64,000 nucleotides of DNA. It comes from Campylobacteraceae bacterium (GTDB taxonomy: Bacteria > Campylobacterota > Campylobacteria > Campylobacterales > Campylobacteraceae). The position numbers were made by a program, and so were the translations under genes. Below the pieces are notes generated by a model, which saw only the letters and a list, made by a program, of their open reading frames with translations, did no database searches and was not told the origin of the DNA. Shown here piece after piece: positions 1 through 10,483 of the stretch. The stretch is from assembly GCA_031263195.1 (NCBI GenBank), contig JAISGD010000010.1, forward strand, positions 96,075 to 160,074. Direction: 5' to 3'. How positions within the stretch are numbered: position 1 is the stretch's first letter; each line of letters begins with the position of its first letter.

Positions 1-783
1 ACATCAAATGATGGCAATAAAATCTATGCACTCATATATAAAGAGCGTATATTTTGTTTAAAAGATGATGATTTTAAAGGCATGAAAGTAAAACCTGTCA
101 ATACGAGGCAGCGTTTTTTTATGAAAGCGATTTTGTCTAATCTATATAATATTTTAGTCATCGACGCTAAAGCCGGAAGTGGTAAAACTCTAATTGCCGT
201 AGCTTCCGCTATGCGATTGATAGACAAAGGATTATATGACAAAATTGTATATGTGAGAAATTCTATAGAAAGTTTGGATAAAGGCGCTGATGTGGGCTTT
301 TTGTCAGGAAATGATGAAAAATTCAGGATTTATAATATGGCGCTTTACGACACGTTGGAGTTTATCGCCAAAAGAGTTCTAAAAAAGACAGAAAATAAAG
401 AGAGCATAGAGTCTATTAACTCTAAAATCACTGAAATGGTAGAAAAATACCGCATAGAAAAATTATGGCCGGGAGAAGCCAGAGGCAGAACATTGAGCGA
501 CGCGGTAGTAATATTGGACGAGTGGCAAAACAGTTCCGAAAATACAACGCAACTTATTCTCTCAAGACTCGATAACTCCTGCATCGCTATAATCATAGGC
601 TCAAACAGGCAGATAGATAATCTCTACCTCAATAAATACAACAACGGACTTACCAGTCTTTTAAAATTGACACTGCAAGAACATGAAGAGCTTAATATGT
701 TTGCAATTGACCTGCAAAAAGCGGTTCGCGGCAAATTCGCCGAGTTTAGCGAGCGGGTTTACGAAAATAAAAAGCAACGGTAA
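1..783 (+). CDS. PhoH-family ATPase (5' end outside window)
   Basis: Reading frame is open to base 1; Walker A AKAGSGKT and Walker B VVILDEWQN; PhoH-like C-terminus. Confidence 0.85.
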   Translation, partial: TSNDGNKIYALIYKERIFCLKDDDFKGMKVKPVNTRQRFFMKAILSNLYNILVIDAKAGSGKTLIAVASAMRLIDKGLYDKIVYVRNSIESLDKGADVGFLSGNDEKFRIYNMALYDTLEFIAKRVLKKTENKESIESINSKITEMVEKYRIEKLWPGEARGRTLSDAVVILDEWQNSSENTTQLILSRLDNSCIAIIIGSNRQIDNLYLNKYNNGLTSLLKLTLQEHEELNMFAIDLQKAVRGKFAEFSERVYENKKQR

Positions 784-785
784 TT

Positions 786-1661
786 ATGAGAATAGAAAAG
801 GAGTGCAAAGAGTGTATACTTGCACAAGCTGTGCGCGTGGGAGAAATTTTAAATCTTGACTTGGCACAAAAAAAGGCAGTAATTGCACTTGCTGAAAAAC
901 ACGTAAAAAGTTTTGATTATGCCCTCACCCCTCCTCAAAATGCTTATAAACTATACGAAGAGATAGCCTCATTTTTAAATACGGAAGATATTTACAAAGA
1001 GATAAAAGCCACCTCAACAAAAAAAGCCGAAGAGCTTTTGCCTGAATGTGAAAAACTTTTGCGAAACGCTTCTGATATACTTTTAAGCGCAGCAAAAATC
1101 GCTGTTGCCGGAAACGTAATGGATCTGGCTTCAAGAGTTCAATACGGTTTAAAAGAAGAATTGAAAAATATCACTAATCTGAAATTTGAGATAGACGATT
1201 TTTATATTTTAAAAGACGCCCTTGCAAGCGCGCGCGAAATAGTCTATATCTGTGACAATGCCGGCGAAGAAGTGTTTGATAAACTATTTATAAGAACGAT
1301 AAAAAGATTCTACCCTTTAAATCATATATACTATTTTACGCGCGGAAAACCTATCATAAATGATATAACTTACAAAGATGCTATAAATTCTGGTTTAAAT
1401 GAGTACGCCGAAGTGATAGACAGCGGCGTGCCGACTCCAGGATTTGTATACTCTATGGCGTCGCATGAAGCACAGGAAAAATTTAAACGCGCTGATATAA
1501 TTATTGCTAAAGGAATGGGCAATTTTGAGTGTATGAGCGAGAATGAACAAACAAATATATTTTATCTTTTTAAAGTAAAATGCGCTCCTGTAGGCAGATT
1601 TGCACAGGCAAAACTTGGTTCCATCGTGTGTAAAAACGCTTGTTCGACTAAAAAATTTTAA
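786..1661 (+). CDS. DUF89/ARMT1-like damage-control phosphatase
   Basis: N-terminal CKECILAQA and YICDNAGEEVFD motifs typical of DUF89. Confidence 0.75.
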   Translation: MRIEKECKECILAQAVRVGEILNLDLAQKKAVIALAEKHVKSFDYALTPPQNAYKLYEEIASFLNTEDIYKEIKATSTKKAEELLPECEKLLRNASDILLSAAKIAVAGNVMDLASRVQYGLKEELKNITNLKFEIDDFYILKDALASAREIVYICDNAGEEVFDKLFIRTIKRFYPLNHIYYFTRGKPIINDITYKDAINSGLNEYAEVIDSGVPTPGFVYSMASHEAQEKFKRADIIIAKGMGNFECMSENEQTNIFYLFKVKCAPVGRFAQAKLGSIVCKNACSTKKF

Positions 1662-2683
1662 TTCATATCCGGTTTTGGAGTCTTATCCGTACTTCGCGGT
1701 AACATCGGATAAATGATTGCAGGTTTTCTGCCCGTCAATACTTGCATAAACTCCACCATACTATCGGCCTCTTTATTTGAGATTTTGATACCAAGCTGGA
1801 TACTTCCCATATCTACTATAGCCTGTTTCAAACTCCAAACCTGTCCATTATGAAAATACGGATAAGTTTCGGCTACATTTCTTAAAGTCGGGGTTTTTAC
1901 CATACCGTTTTCATTACCTTTGAAGTTTCCTATCTCTATAAATTTATATTTCGCCGCAACCTGAAAAGGTTGTACTGTGCCTCCAAGAGCTATACCGTAA
2001 TGACATTTCGTGCAGCCTTTCTCCAAAAATAACTCAAATCCCTCTTTTTGGATTTTATTTAAAGCCTTTTCATTACCGTTTAAAAAATCATCATAAGCTG
2101 ATGGAGTAACAAGCGTACGCTCAAATACACCGATAACACCGGCAATCTTTTCAAATGTGATATTTATATCATTGCCGTAAGCTTTTTTAAATTCAGCCAC
2201 ATACTCTGGAATCGACGTTATACGCTCTACCACAAGTTCATTAGAAGCTGCCATCTCTGCTTCGGACTGTATAGGTGCTTGGGCTTGAATTTCAAGATGG
2301 GATATTCTGCCGTCCCAAAGCTGCACTCTATTAAAAACAGAGTTATAAACCGTAGGCGCGTTCAAATGGTTCGGATTCATAGTCCATTTATGTCCTATCG
2401 AAGTTTCTACACCATCAACACCGCCCATACCGAGATTATGACATGTATTGCAACTGATAAGTCCACTTTTAGATATGCGCGGGTCAAAATAGAGTTTTTT
2501 ACCAAGCTCAACTTTCTCATCGCTTATTGGATCATTTGCGTCGTTTATGTAGGAAAAAAGTGTTTTTGCATCTGACGGTATAGGCTCTAAACGCTGCTTA
2601 AACGCTCGTTGCTGTAAAGATTCTACTGCGCTTAAAATACTAACGCTGACAATCAGCGATAAAAATATTTTCACCCCATTCAT
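1658..2683 (-). CDS. Di-haem cytochrome c peroxidase
   Basis: Two CxxCH motifs (CNTCH, CTKCH), signal peptide, CCP-family layout. Confidence 0.9.
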   Translation of the reverse strand: MNGVKIFLSLIVSVSILSAVESLQQRAFKQRLEPIPSDAKTLFSYINDANDPISDEKVELGKKLYFDPRISKSGLISCNTCHNLGMGGVDGVETSIGHKWTMNPNHLNAPTVYNSVFNRVQLWDGRISHLEIQAQAPIQSEAEMAASNELVVERITSIPEYVAEFKKAYGNDINITFEKIAGVIGVFERTLVTPSAYDDFLNGNEKALNKIQKEGFELFLEKGCTKCHYGIALGGTVQPFQVAAKYKFIEIGNFKGNENGMVKTPTLRNVAETYPYFHNGQVWSLKQAIVDMGSIQLGIKISNKEADSMVEFMQVLTGRKPAIIYPMLPRSTDKTPKPDMN

Positions 2684-2824
2684 TGAATTTCTCCAAAATA
2701 AAATATTAGATAAATGATAATGGTTATTTGCTTATTAACGGCTTTATGCAATGGAAAATCTTATATACTTTAAAACAATTAAGTAGCGTTTTGCTACAAT
2801 ATGCCTCAAATTTAGGGAGTATTT

Positions 2825-3658
2825 ATGAGCCAATATATTTTAAAAATTGACTGTCAAGATGAAAAGGGATTGATATACAGAATTTCAGACGCCGTGTTTA
2901 AACACAGGCTCAATATCGTAAAAAACGATGAATTTGTAGACAAAGAGCACGGCAAATTTTTTATGAGAGCTGAACTTAGCGGCGAAATAAATAAAGATGA
3001 ATTTTTAGGAACGCTTGAAGCTATATTGCCAAACAGAGCGAATATTTACGTGGGTTTGAAAGATAAAAAAAATATCGTTTTAATGGCTACAAAAGAGTCA
3101 CATGTATTAGGCGATATACTTTTAAAACATTACAGAAACGAGTTAAACGCCAATATTCTTGCCGTTATCAGCAACTATGACGATTTAAAACAGCTTGTGG
3201 AGAAGTTTGAGATACCGTTTTTTCATATCGCGCATGAGGCTGTTTCACGCGAAGAGCACGAGGAGAAAATACTGTCAAAACTTCAAGAATTGAAACCTGA
3301 TTTTATTGTTTTGGCGAAATATATGAGGATACTCTCAAGTAATTTTGTAGAGAATTATAAAGAGACAATCATCAATATTCATCATTCGTTTTTGCCGGCG
3401 TTCATCGGCGCCAATCCTTATAAACAAGCTTATGAGAGAGGCGTTAAAATCATCGGCGCGACGGCTCATTTTGTGAATAATAATTTGGACGAGGGACCCA
3501 TTATTGCTCAAGACGTTATCACGGTAAATCACGAGTTTGACTGGAAAGATATGCAGCGCGCGGGACGAAATGTGGAAAAAGTGGTTTTATCTACCGCGCT
3601 TGATCTAGCACTTGAAGATAGAATTTTTGTGCATAAAAATAAAACCGTGATTTTTTGA
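2825..3658 (+). CDS. purU: Formyltetrahydrofolate deformylase
   Basis: N-terminal ACT-like domain plus formyltransferase core NIHHSFLPAFIGANPYKQAYERGVKIIGATAHFV. Confidence 0.93.
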   Translation: MSQYILKIDCQDEKGLIYRISDAVFKHRLNIVKNDEFVDKEHGKFFMRAELSGEINKDEFLGTLEAILPNRANIYVGLKDKKNIVLMATKESHVLGDILLKHYRNELNANILAVISNYDDLKQLVEKFEIPFFHIAHEAVSREEHEEKILSKLQELKPDFIVLAKYMRILSSNFVENYKETIINIHHSFLPAFIGANPYKQAYERGVKIIGATAHFVNNNLDEGPIIAQDVITVNHEFDWKDMQRAGRNVEKVVLSTALDLALEDRIFVHKNKTVIF

Positions 3659-4119
3659 TGTTCAACGTAGTTTTATTGTGTCCGCAAATCCCGCAAAATA
3701 CAGGCAGTATCGGCAGACTTTGCGTAAATACCAATTGTAAGCTGCATATAATAAAGCCTACTTGTTTTGAGATTAGCGACAAGATGGTCAAAAGAGCGGG
3801 GCTTGATTATTGGAAGTTTTTGGATTTGAAAATATGGGAAAGTTTAGACGAATTTTTATCCGTATATGTAAAAGATTTGAAACGTTTTTTCTTTGCGACC
3901 ACAAAAAGCGAAAAGCCGTATTTTAAAGCGCGTTATAAAAAGGGCGATTTTCTATTTTTCGGAGGAGAATCAACCGGGCTTCCGATGGAATTTATGAAAA
4001 AAAATTGGGATAACGCCGTAACTATCCCAATGGGTAAAAACGGAAGAAGTTTAAATCAAGCGATGGCTGTCGGTATAGTTTTGTACGACGCTATCAGGCA
4101 AAATTTTGAGGAGTTTTAG
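3658..4119 (+). CDS. trmL: tRNA (cytidine(34)-2'-O)-methyltransferase (SPOUT)
   Basis: NVVLLCPQIPQNTGSIGRLC and FGGESTGLP motifs; ATG overlaps the purU stop. Confidence 0.9.
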   Translation: MFNVVLLCPQIPQNTGSIGRLCVNTNCKLHIIKPTCFEISDKMVKRAGLDYWKFLDLKIWESLDEFLSVYVKDLKRFFFATTKSEKPYFKARYKKGDFLFFGGESTGLPMEFMKKNWDNAVTIPMGKNGRSLNQAMAVGIVLYDAIRQNFEEF

Positions 4120-4887
4120 ATGAATAGAGTTAAAGGAAAATGCGCGCTTATAACGGGTGCGAGCTCAGGAATAGGCGAAGCGAGTGCGAATACGCTGGCT
4201 TCAAAGGGATGCGATTTGATTTTAACGGCAAGACGAGAAGAGAGGCTTGAAGCTTTAGCTCAAAAACTTAGAGAAAAATATAACGCTAAAGTAGATATTT
4301 ATCCTGTGGACGTGCGCATAAACGAGAGCGTTGAACAGTTGCTTGAAAATGTAAAATCGGCAAAAACCATACCGGATTTTTTGATAAATAACGCCGGTCT
4401 TGCTTTGGGACTTGAAAATGTGCAGGAAGGCTTTATCCATAAATGGGACACTATGATAGATACCAATTTAAAAGGACTTTTATACGTTACAAGGGCATTT
4501 TTACCGTTTATGATACAAAAAGGCGAAGGACATATAATAAATATAGGTTCAACTGCCGGTTGGCAGACTTATCCCAGAGGAAATGTTTATAACGCGACGA
4601 AATTTGGCGTAAGAGCGTTAAGCGACGCTATGAGTTTGGATCTTGTGGATACGGATATAAAAGTCTCTTGCGTGGCTCCTGGAAATTGCGAGACCGATTT
4701 TTCACTTGTTCGTTTTGAAGGCGATAAAGATAGAGCGGCTAGAGTTTACGCAAGATATAAAGCGCTTGAGGCGAAAGATGTAGCCGACGCTATTTTATAT
4801 ATATTAAATACGCCCTCACATGTAAACATACCTTATCTTCGTATCATGCCAAAAGCGCAGAGAAACGTATATGTTTTCAAAAGATAA
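4120..4887 (+). CDS. SDR-family oxidoreductase (YdfG-like)
   Basis: TGASSGIGEA, NNAG, YNATKFGVRAL motifs. Confidence 0.88.
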   Translation: MNRVKGKCALITGASSGIGEASANTLASKGCDLILTARREERLEALAQKLREKYNAKVDIYPVDVRINESVEQLLENVKSAKTIPDFLINNAGLALGLENVQEGFIHKWDTMIDTNLKGLLYVTRAFLPFMIQKGEGHIINIGSTAGWQTYPRGNVYNATKFGVRALSDAMSLDLVDTDIKVSCVAPGNCETDFSLVRFEGDKDRAARVYARYKALEAKDVADAILYILNTPSHVNIPYLRIMPKAQRNVYVFKR

Positions 4888-4892
4888 AAGCT

Positions 4893-6032
4893 ATAAAAAC
4901 TGATATTTTAGTCATTGGAGCGGGAGCGAGCGCGCTAATGTTTGGGGCGCACAAAAAAGAGCGGCTTTTGTTTGTGGACGCGAATTTGGATATCGGCGCT
5001 AAAATTAAGATTTCCGGCGGCGGCAAATGCAATCTTACAAACGAACATGTAAGTGCCATAAATTATCTTGGAAACGAATCGTTTATAAAAGAAAATATGG
5101 ATAGTTTTAATTCCAATGATACGCTTGATTTTTTTGCCAAATACGGCGTTTTTCCAACGCAAAAAGATAACGGACAATATTTTTGCAACAGTTCAAAAGA
5201 GGTTTTATTGGCATTTTCCAAAGCGAATTGTTCTCATAAATTTTTATTTGGAAACAAAGTTTGCGACGTGGAATTTGACAAAGAGGGATTTATCACTTAT
5301 CTTGAAAATGAGAGCGTAATATCAAAAAAACTTATAGTGGCAAGCGGCGGGATTAGTTATTCCAAATTAAACGCAAGTGATATAGGTTATAAAATAGCCG
5401 AAAAATTCGCCCATAAAATCAAAACGCCAAAACCGGCTCTCGTTGGACTTACTTTGCAAAAAGAGCAGTTTTGGATGAGAGAACTTAGCGGAATATCGCT
5501 ACATGTAAGAGTAAATTATGAAGATTTTACTTACGAAGGAGATATGCTTTTTTCACATTTTGGTATTAGCGGTCCTGTTATTTTAAATACCTCTTTAAGA
5601 TGGGAAAAGGGTAAAATAGAGATAGATTTTTTGCCTTTTTTGGATTTTAATATGCGTAGTTTTATATGGAATGAAAAGAGGCAATTAACTTCCATTATTG
5701 ACGCGCCGAAGAGATTTGTAAAGGCTTTTTTAAACTCTTTCGAAATCGCCGACAAACCTATGAAATCTTACTCAAATTATGAAAAAGAAAAAATAATTTT
5801 ATTGAAAAAATACGTAATGCCTATAGCCGGCACGTTTGGGTTAAACAGAGCTGAAGTTACAAAAGGCGGAGTTGATACGGAAGAGATAAGTTCAAAAACT
5901 TTTGAAAGCAAAATGCAAAAAGGACTTTACTTCATAGGCGAAGTTTTAGACGTAAGCGGAGAGCTTGGCGGATATAATTTGCAATGGGCATTTAGTTCCG
6001 GTGCTAACGCGGCGAAAAACTTCAGCTTTTAA
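4893..6032 (+). CDS. HI0933-like NAD(P)/FAD-dependent flavoprotein; start codon uncertain
   Basis: Frame upstream of the ORF-track ATG (4938) encodes the dinucleotide-binding motif TDILVIGAGASALMFGA, so the true start lies upstream; C-terminal GEVLDVSGELGGYNLQWAFSSG. Confidence 0.75.
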   Translation: MKTDILVIGAGASALMFGAHKKERLLFVDANLDIGAKIKISGGGKCNLTNEHVSAINYLGNESFIKENMDSFNSNDTLDFFAKYGVFPTQKDNGQYFCNSSKEVLLAFSKANCSHKFLFGNKVCDVEFDKEGFITYLENESVISKKLIVASGGISYSKLNASDIGYKIAEKFAHKIKTPKPALVGLTLQKEQFWMRELSGISLHVRVNYEDFTYEGDMLFSHFGISGPVILNTSLRWEKGKIEIDFLPFLDFNMRSFIWNEKRQLTSIIDAPKRFVKAFLNSFEIADKPMKSYSNYEKEKIILLKKYVMPIAGTFGLNRAEVTKGGVDTEEISSKTFESKMQKGLYFIGEVLDVSGELGGYNLQWAFSSGANAAKNFSF

Positions 6033-6076
6033 ATTTCTGTATGTTAAAATATGAAATTTTCACAAAAGGACTTAAA

Positions 6077-6688
6077 ATGAAAAAACTTTTTTTCATATGC
6101 GTGTTGATTTTTAACGGTTGGATTTTAGCGGATTCTCCTTTAACTTCCGCCGATATTTATTTGAGTTATGAGCAATACGACGATATAGAAAAGGTGTTAA
6201 AAGACGGTAAACTTACGGACGAATGGAAAGATTATCTCATATCGCCTGAAAACCGTTTTGATATGAAGATTGCTGTTGTAAACGCGATAGGATATGAAAA
6301 TATAAATTCAAAAGAGTTTTTCACATATTTGCGAAAAAAGGAGAGATATAAAAGTTTTAATGATTTTTTAGATAAAGCGGACGGACAAATGCTTATAATT
6401 GTCGCGTATTTGATGGCTATGGAAAATTATTTAGACGATAAAATTGTGACTAAAGCTTTAAATATAGCCGAAAAAGGAAAAAATAAACTTCCGAAAAGCT
6501 ATACGGCAAATATCATATATGTTCTCATTAAAGCTCAAAAGGTATTGAATGGCGATTGGTGCGAAGCATATACCGCAGCCAATGACGTTAGAAACGACAA
6601 ATCTTTAGAGCAAGATATGTCAAGTGGCGCTATTGAGGATATATTTTACTATATGGAGATGTACGCAGATAGTTGCCATGTCGATTGA
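6077..6688 (+). CDS. Hypothetical exported protein
   Basis: Signal peptide MKKLFFICVLIFNGWILA; AAAGGA RBS before ATG. Confidence 0.6.
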   Translation: MKKLFFICVLIFNGWILADSPLTSADIYLSYEQYDDIEKVLKDGKLTDEWKDYLISPENRFDMKIAVVNAIGYENINSKEFFTYLRKKERYKSFNDFLDKADGQMLIIVAYLMAMENYLDDKIVTKALNIAEKGKNKLPKSYTANIIYVLIKAQKVLNGDWCEAYTAANDVRNDKSLEQDMSSGAIEDIFYYMEMYADSCHVD

Positions 6689-6720
6689 TAATTTTTTTTA
6701 TATTTCACAAAAGGCGGAAA

Positions 6721-7362
6721 ATGGATATAAATACTCTCATCAGCGGCTTTGAACGCTTTCGTGAAGCGAAATTCAAAAAAAATACGAATAAATTTTTGGA
6801 TTTAGTGGAAAATGGGCAACATCCAAGAGTACTTTTTATAGCTTGCAGTGATTCAAGGGTAGATCCGTCTTTGATTACAGATTCAAAACCAGGAGAACTT
6901 TTTGTCATTAGAAATATTGGAAATATGGTCGCTCCTTTCGCGCCCGATAATGATTATCACGCTACGGCGGCAGGCATAGAATACGCCGTTTCCATTCTAC
7001 ATGTAAGCGAGATTATTGTTTGCGGGCATTCGCATTGCGGAGCGATAGACGGAGTTTACGATGTGCCTACGGCTAAAAACCTCATACATGTAAAGAAATG
7101 GTTGGAACTTGCGAATGAAGCTAAAAAATATGTAAATGAAAATTCGCCCGATGATTTGGACCTAAGCAGAAGACTTGAGCTTACTGAAAAAGTATCCGTT
7201 TTGTTTCAACTAAATCATCTTTTGAGTTATCCCGAAGTAAAACGAAAAGTGGAAGAGGGCGAGCTTTCGTTGAGAGGTTGGTATTATAAGATACAAACGT
7301 GCGAACTTGAATATTATGACGATGAAAAAAAGCAATTTTTGCCTATGGAGGTAAAAGGTTGA
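6721..7362 (+). CDS. Beta-carbonic anhydrase
   Basis: ACSDSRVDPSLI and CGHSHCGAIDGV zinc-site motifs. Confidence 0.92.
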   Translation: MDINTLISGFERFREAKFKKNTNKFLDLVENGQHPRVLFIACSDSRVDPSLITDSKPGELFVIRNIGNMVAPFAPDNDYHATAAGIEYAVSILHVSEIIVCGHSHCGAIDGVYDVPTAKNLIHVKKWLELANEAKKYVNENSPDDLDLSRRLELTEKVSVLFQLNHLLSYPEVKRKVEEGELSLRGWYYKIQTCELEYYDDEKKQFLPMEVKG

Positions 7363-8216
7363 GACTATTTATCTTGATTTTTTTATTCGTATTGTCGCTG
7401 TGCTCGGAAGAGTTTTGCATAGCGACTTATAATGTTGAAAATTTATTTGACGCAAAAAAAGACGGTACGGAGTATAAAGAGTTCATTCCGTCAAAGTACG
7501 GTTGGAGCGAAGAGGAGGCGGAAAATAAGTTGAAAAATACGCTTATGGTTTTAAAGGAGCTAAAAAGCGATATCATAGCTTTGCAAGAGGTTGAGAACGA
7601 AGCTTTGATAGAGCGGTTGAAAGATGAGCTCGGATTTTCTTATCACGCTTTTGGTAAAAATAAAAATGCCGCCGTTGGACTTGGGATTGTCTCAAAATAC
7701 GAGATAATAAAAACGCAAAGTTTTTCGCTCACTGGATATGATAGGTTTAGACCTATTTTGCATGTAAAGATAAAAATAGACGACGAGATTTTTAGCATTT
7801 TTGTAAATCACTTTCCTTCTCTTAATAATCCAAACTCCACAAGAGAGGCGTATTCAAACGCGTTAAATCATTACATGTTAAACGGTGGTGAAAATAAAAG
7901 CGTGTTGCTTGGCGATTTTAATATGGTAAATTATGAAAATTCGCCTCTTGAAGAAGCTTTAGGCGAAGAGGTTTACGACTTGTGGAACGAGCTTTCCAAA
8001 AAGAGCAGATGGAACTATGTATACAAAAAAGAACGCAACGCGCTTGATAGGATTTTACTCTCAAAATCGCTTTTGGAAGATACGGGATTGAAGTATGTAA
8101 AAAAAAGTTTTTTAGTATTTAAAGAGAAGTATTTGCTTAATTCCAAAAACGAACCCAAAGGCAATTTTAGAGGTTTTTCAGACCATTTACCTTTGAAAGC
8201 TTGTTTTGATAATTAA
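7359..8216 (+). CDS. Endonuclease/exonuclease/phosphatase-family protein
   Basis: IATYNVENLFD, ALQEVEN, LLGDFN, SDHLPL motifs; signal peptide. Confidence 0.85.
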   Translation: MRLFILIFLFVLSLCSEEFCIATYNVENLFDAKKDGTEYKEFIPSKYGWSEEEAENKLKNTLMVLKELKSDIIALQEVENEALIERLKDELGFSYHAFGKNKNAAVGLGIVSKYEIIKTQSFSLTGYDRFRPILHVKIKIDDEIFSIFVNHFPSLNNPNSTREAYSNALNHYMLNGGENKSVLLGDFNMVNYENSPLEEALGEEVYDLWNELSKKSRWNYVYKKERNALDRILLSKSLLEDTGLKYVKKSFLVFKEKYLLNSKNEPKGNFRGFSDHLPLKACFDN

Positions 8217-8219
8217 ACT

Positions 8220-8238
8220 AAAGAGCTTAACGCTCTTT
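8220..8238. terminator. Bidirectional intrinsic terminator between convergent genes
   Basis: AAAGAGC-TTAAC-GCTCTTT hairpin. Confidence 0.7.
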
Positions 8239-8248
8239 GTTTAATCTT

Positions 8249-8941
8249 TTATTTTGTATAGTATGAGACATTCACCCTAATAGATATCTGCTTGCTTGGC
8301 AGATGGGCATTAGCATATTCCATATCATAAGCGCTATCCACTGAAATATTGTATATATCGCTCAAAATGCTGTTTGAACGTTCAGCGATTTTCTGCGCAG
8401 CAGCCCTAGCATTGGCTAAAGCCTCATCTATCAAATCCTGCTCATAAGAGATGTCATAGATATATTTAAAATATGATTCGTCTCTGTAGTGGTATTTCAA
8501 CACAACACCTCTCTTCAGAAGTTCGGACATTTTATTTTGAGCAGCTTTGATAGCTTTTATATTTGAAGTTTGTATAAGTACGTTTTGCACAGATGAAAGG
8601 TCGCCACTCGAATGCGAATCGTCGTAATACGCGTTATTAGTTTCTATTTGTAACTCTTCAAAACTAATATCATTTTCACTGATTCCCGCGTTTATAAAAA
8701 ACTCTTTAAGCGCCTCTTTATCTTTTTCGCTTTTTTCCAAGATTTTATTCAGGTTGTTGCCCGAATTGACAATTTCAAGAGACCAAAACAGACCGCTTGC
8801 CTCAACTATTTTACTTGCCGAACCGGTTACGCTTATGTAACTGTTTTGTCCATATTGGTATTCGCTTTTAATAGTAAAACCAAGAATGGAAAGCCCAACC
8901 ACAAAAAACACGCCTATAATTACCGCGACACTTTTTTGCAT
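8249..8941 (-). CDS. SIMPL-domain (DUF541) periplasmic protein
   Basis: N-terminal TM, ISVTGSASKIVEASGLFWSLEIV and ALANARAAAQKIAE. Confidence 0.75.
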   Translation of the reverse strand: MQKSVAVIIGVFFVVGLSILGFTIKSEYQYGQNSYISVTGSASKIVEASGLFWSLEIVNSGNNLNKILEKSEKDKEALKEFFINAGISENDISFEELQIETNNAYYDDSHSSGDLSSVQNVLIQTSNIKAIKAAQNKMSELLKRGVVLKYHYRDESYFKYIYDISYEQDLIDEALANARAAAQKIAERSNSILSDIYNISVDSAYDMEYANAHLPSKQISIRVNVSYYTK

Positions 8942-9099
8942 ACTATATCTCCTTTGAAAAATTATAAATTGTACTACAGTTAATCTTAAACTATTTAAAC
9001 GTAAAGTAGCCCATTGAGGTTTTAAATTTTAAAATTCACCGCAGGATAAATTTTAAGTTTTTTATGGTTAAAATAACAAGTTTTTGATAAGGGGAGAAC

Positions 9100-9891
9100 T
9101 TGAAACAATATCTTGATTTAATGCGACATGTAAGACAAAATGGGACTTTTAAAGAAGACAGAACGGGTACCGGGACTTATTCTGTTTTTGGTTACCAGAT
9201 GAGATTTGATTTAAATGACGGGTTTCCTTTGGTTACTACCAAAAAATGCCATCTAAAATCTATCATATACGAACTATTGTGGTTTTTAAAAGGCGATACG
9301 AATATAAAATATTTGAATGATAACGGTGTAAAAATTTGGGATGAGTGGGCTGATAAAGAGGGTAATTTGGGGTCTATTTACGGAGCGCAGTGGAGAAGTT
9401 GGAAGGGCGCTGAAAAAACAGTTGATCAGATAAGAGAAACAGTAAAACAGTTAAAATTAAATCCTGCAAGCCGTCGTCTTATCGTAAGCGCTTGGAATGT
9501 CGCGGAACTTGATAATATGGCACTTGCTCCGTGTCACGCGTTTTTTCAATTTTACGTGGCTGATAATAAACTCTCATGCCAATTATATCAAAGGAGCGCC
9601 GATATATTTTTGGGAGTTCCGTTTAATATCGCCTCATACGCGCTTTTAACAATGATGATAGCGCAAGTTTGCGGACTTAAACTTGGTGAGTTTGTCCATA
9701 CTTTCGGCGACGCGCATCTTTACAGCAATCATTTGGAGCAGGCTGATTTACAGCTTGGACGCGAACCTTTTAAATTGCCCAAAATGAAGATAAATCCAAA
9801 TGTGAAAGATGTATTTGATTTTAAATTTGAGGATTTTGAACTTTTAAATTATGAGGCGCATCCGCATATAAAAGCTAAGGTCGCCGTATGA
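9100..9891 (+). CDS. thyA: Thymidylate synthase (TTG start)
   Basis: [50 protein letters not shown]. Confidence 0.97.
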   Translation: MKQYLDLMRHVRQNGTFKEDRTGTGTYSVFGYQMRFDLNDGFPLVTTKKCHLKSIIYELLWFLKGDTNIKYLNDNGVKIWDEWADKEGNLGSIYGAQWRSWKGAEKTVDQIRETVKQLKLNPASRRLIVSAWNVAELDNMALAPCHAFFQFYVADNKLSCQLYQRSADIFLGVPFNIASYALLTMMIAQVCGLKLGEFVHTFGDAHLYSNHLEQADLQLGREPFKLPKMKINPNVKDVFDFKFEDFELLNYEAHPHIKAKVAV

Positions 9892-10394
9892 GAGTGTCTA
9901 TTATCGTGGCTGTAGGGAAAGCTTGGCAGATAGGGCTTGACAATAAACTTTTGTGGCATATTCCGGAGGATTTGAAACTTTTTAAAGAACTTACTACGGG
10001 TCATCATTTGATAATGGGCAGAAAAACTTATCAATCTATAGGAAAACCGCTGCCAAATCGCACCTCTGTAGTTTTGTCAAAAAATGATTTTAACGCTGAG
10101 GGCGTCTTTACATGTGAAAGTTTGCAAAAAGCGATTGAACTTTGCGAGAATAGAGGTGAAGATGAGAGTTTTGTGGTTGGAGGAGGCGAAATTTATAAAG
10201 AAGCGCTTCCATACGCCGATAGGCTATATCTTACTACGGTTGATTATAGCGGAAAAGCCGACACTTTTTTTCCTCCGATAAATTTTAGAAATTGGCAATT
10301 GATAGATGAAAAAAAATATAAAGAAAGCATAGGAAAAAACGCTGATATAATTCCCGCTTGGCAGCATTTTATTTTGCAAAAAATACCAAAATAA
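9888..10394 (+). CDS. folA: Dihydrofolate reductase
   Basis: [22 protein letters not shown] and [16 protein letters not shown]; overlaps thyA. Confidence 0.95.
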   Translation: MRVSIIVAVGKAWQIGLDNKLLWHIPEDLKLFKELTTGHHLIMGRKTYQSIGKPLPNRTSVVLSKNDFNAEGVFTCESLQKAIELCENRGEDESFVVGGGEIYKEALPYADRLYLTTVDYSGKADTFFPPINFRNWQLIDEKKYKESIGKNADIIPAWQHFILQKIPK

Positions 10395-10483
10395 TTACCC
10401 CGCCTTAAATTTAAACTCGCAACATATCACAATTAAGCCAACTATAGATATAATTTTTCAAAATATATTAAAGAAGGTTAACG

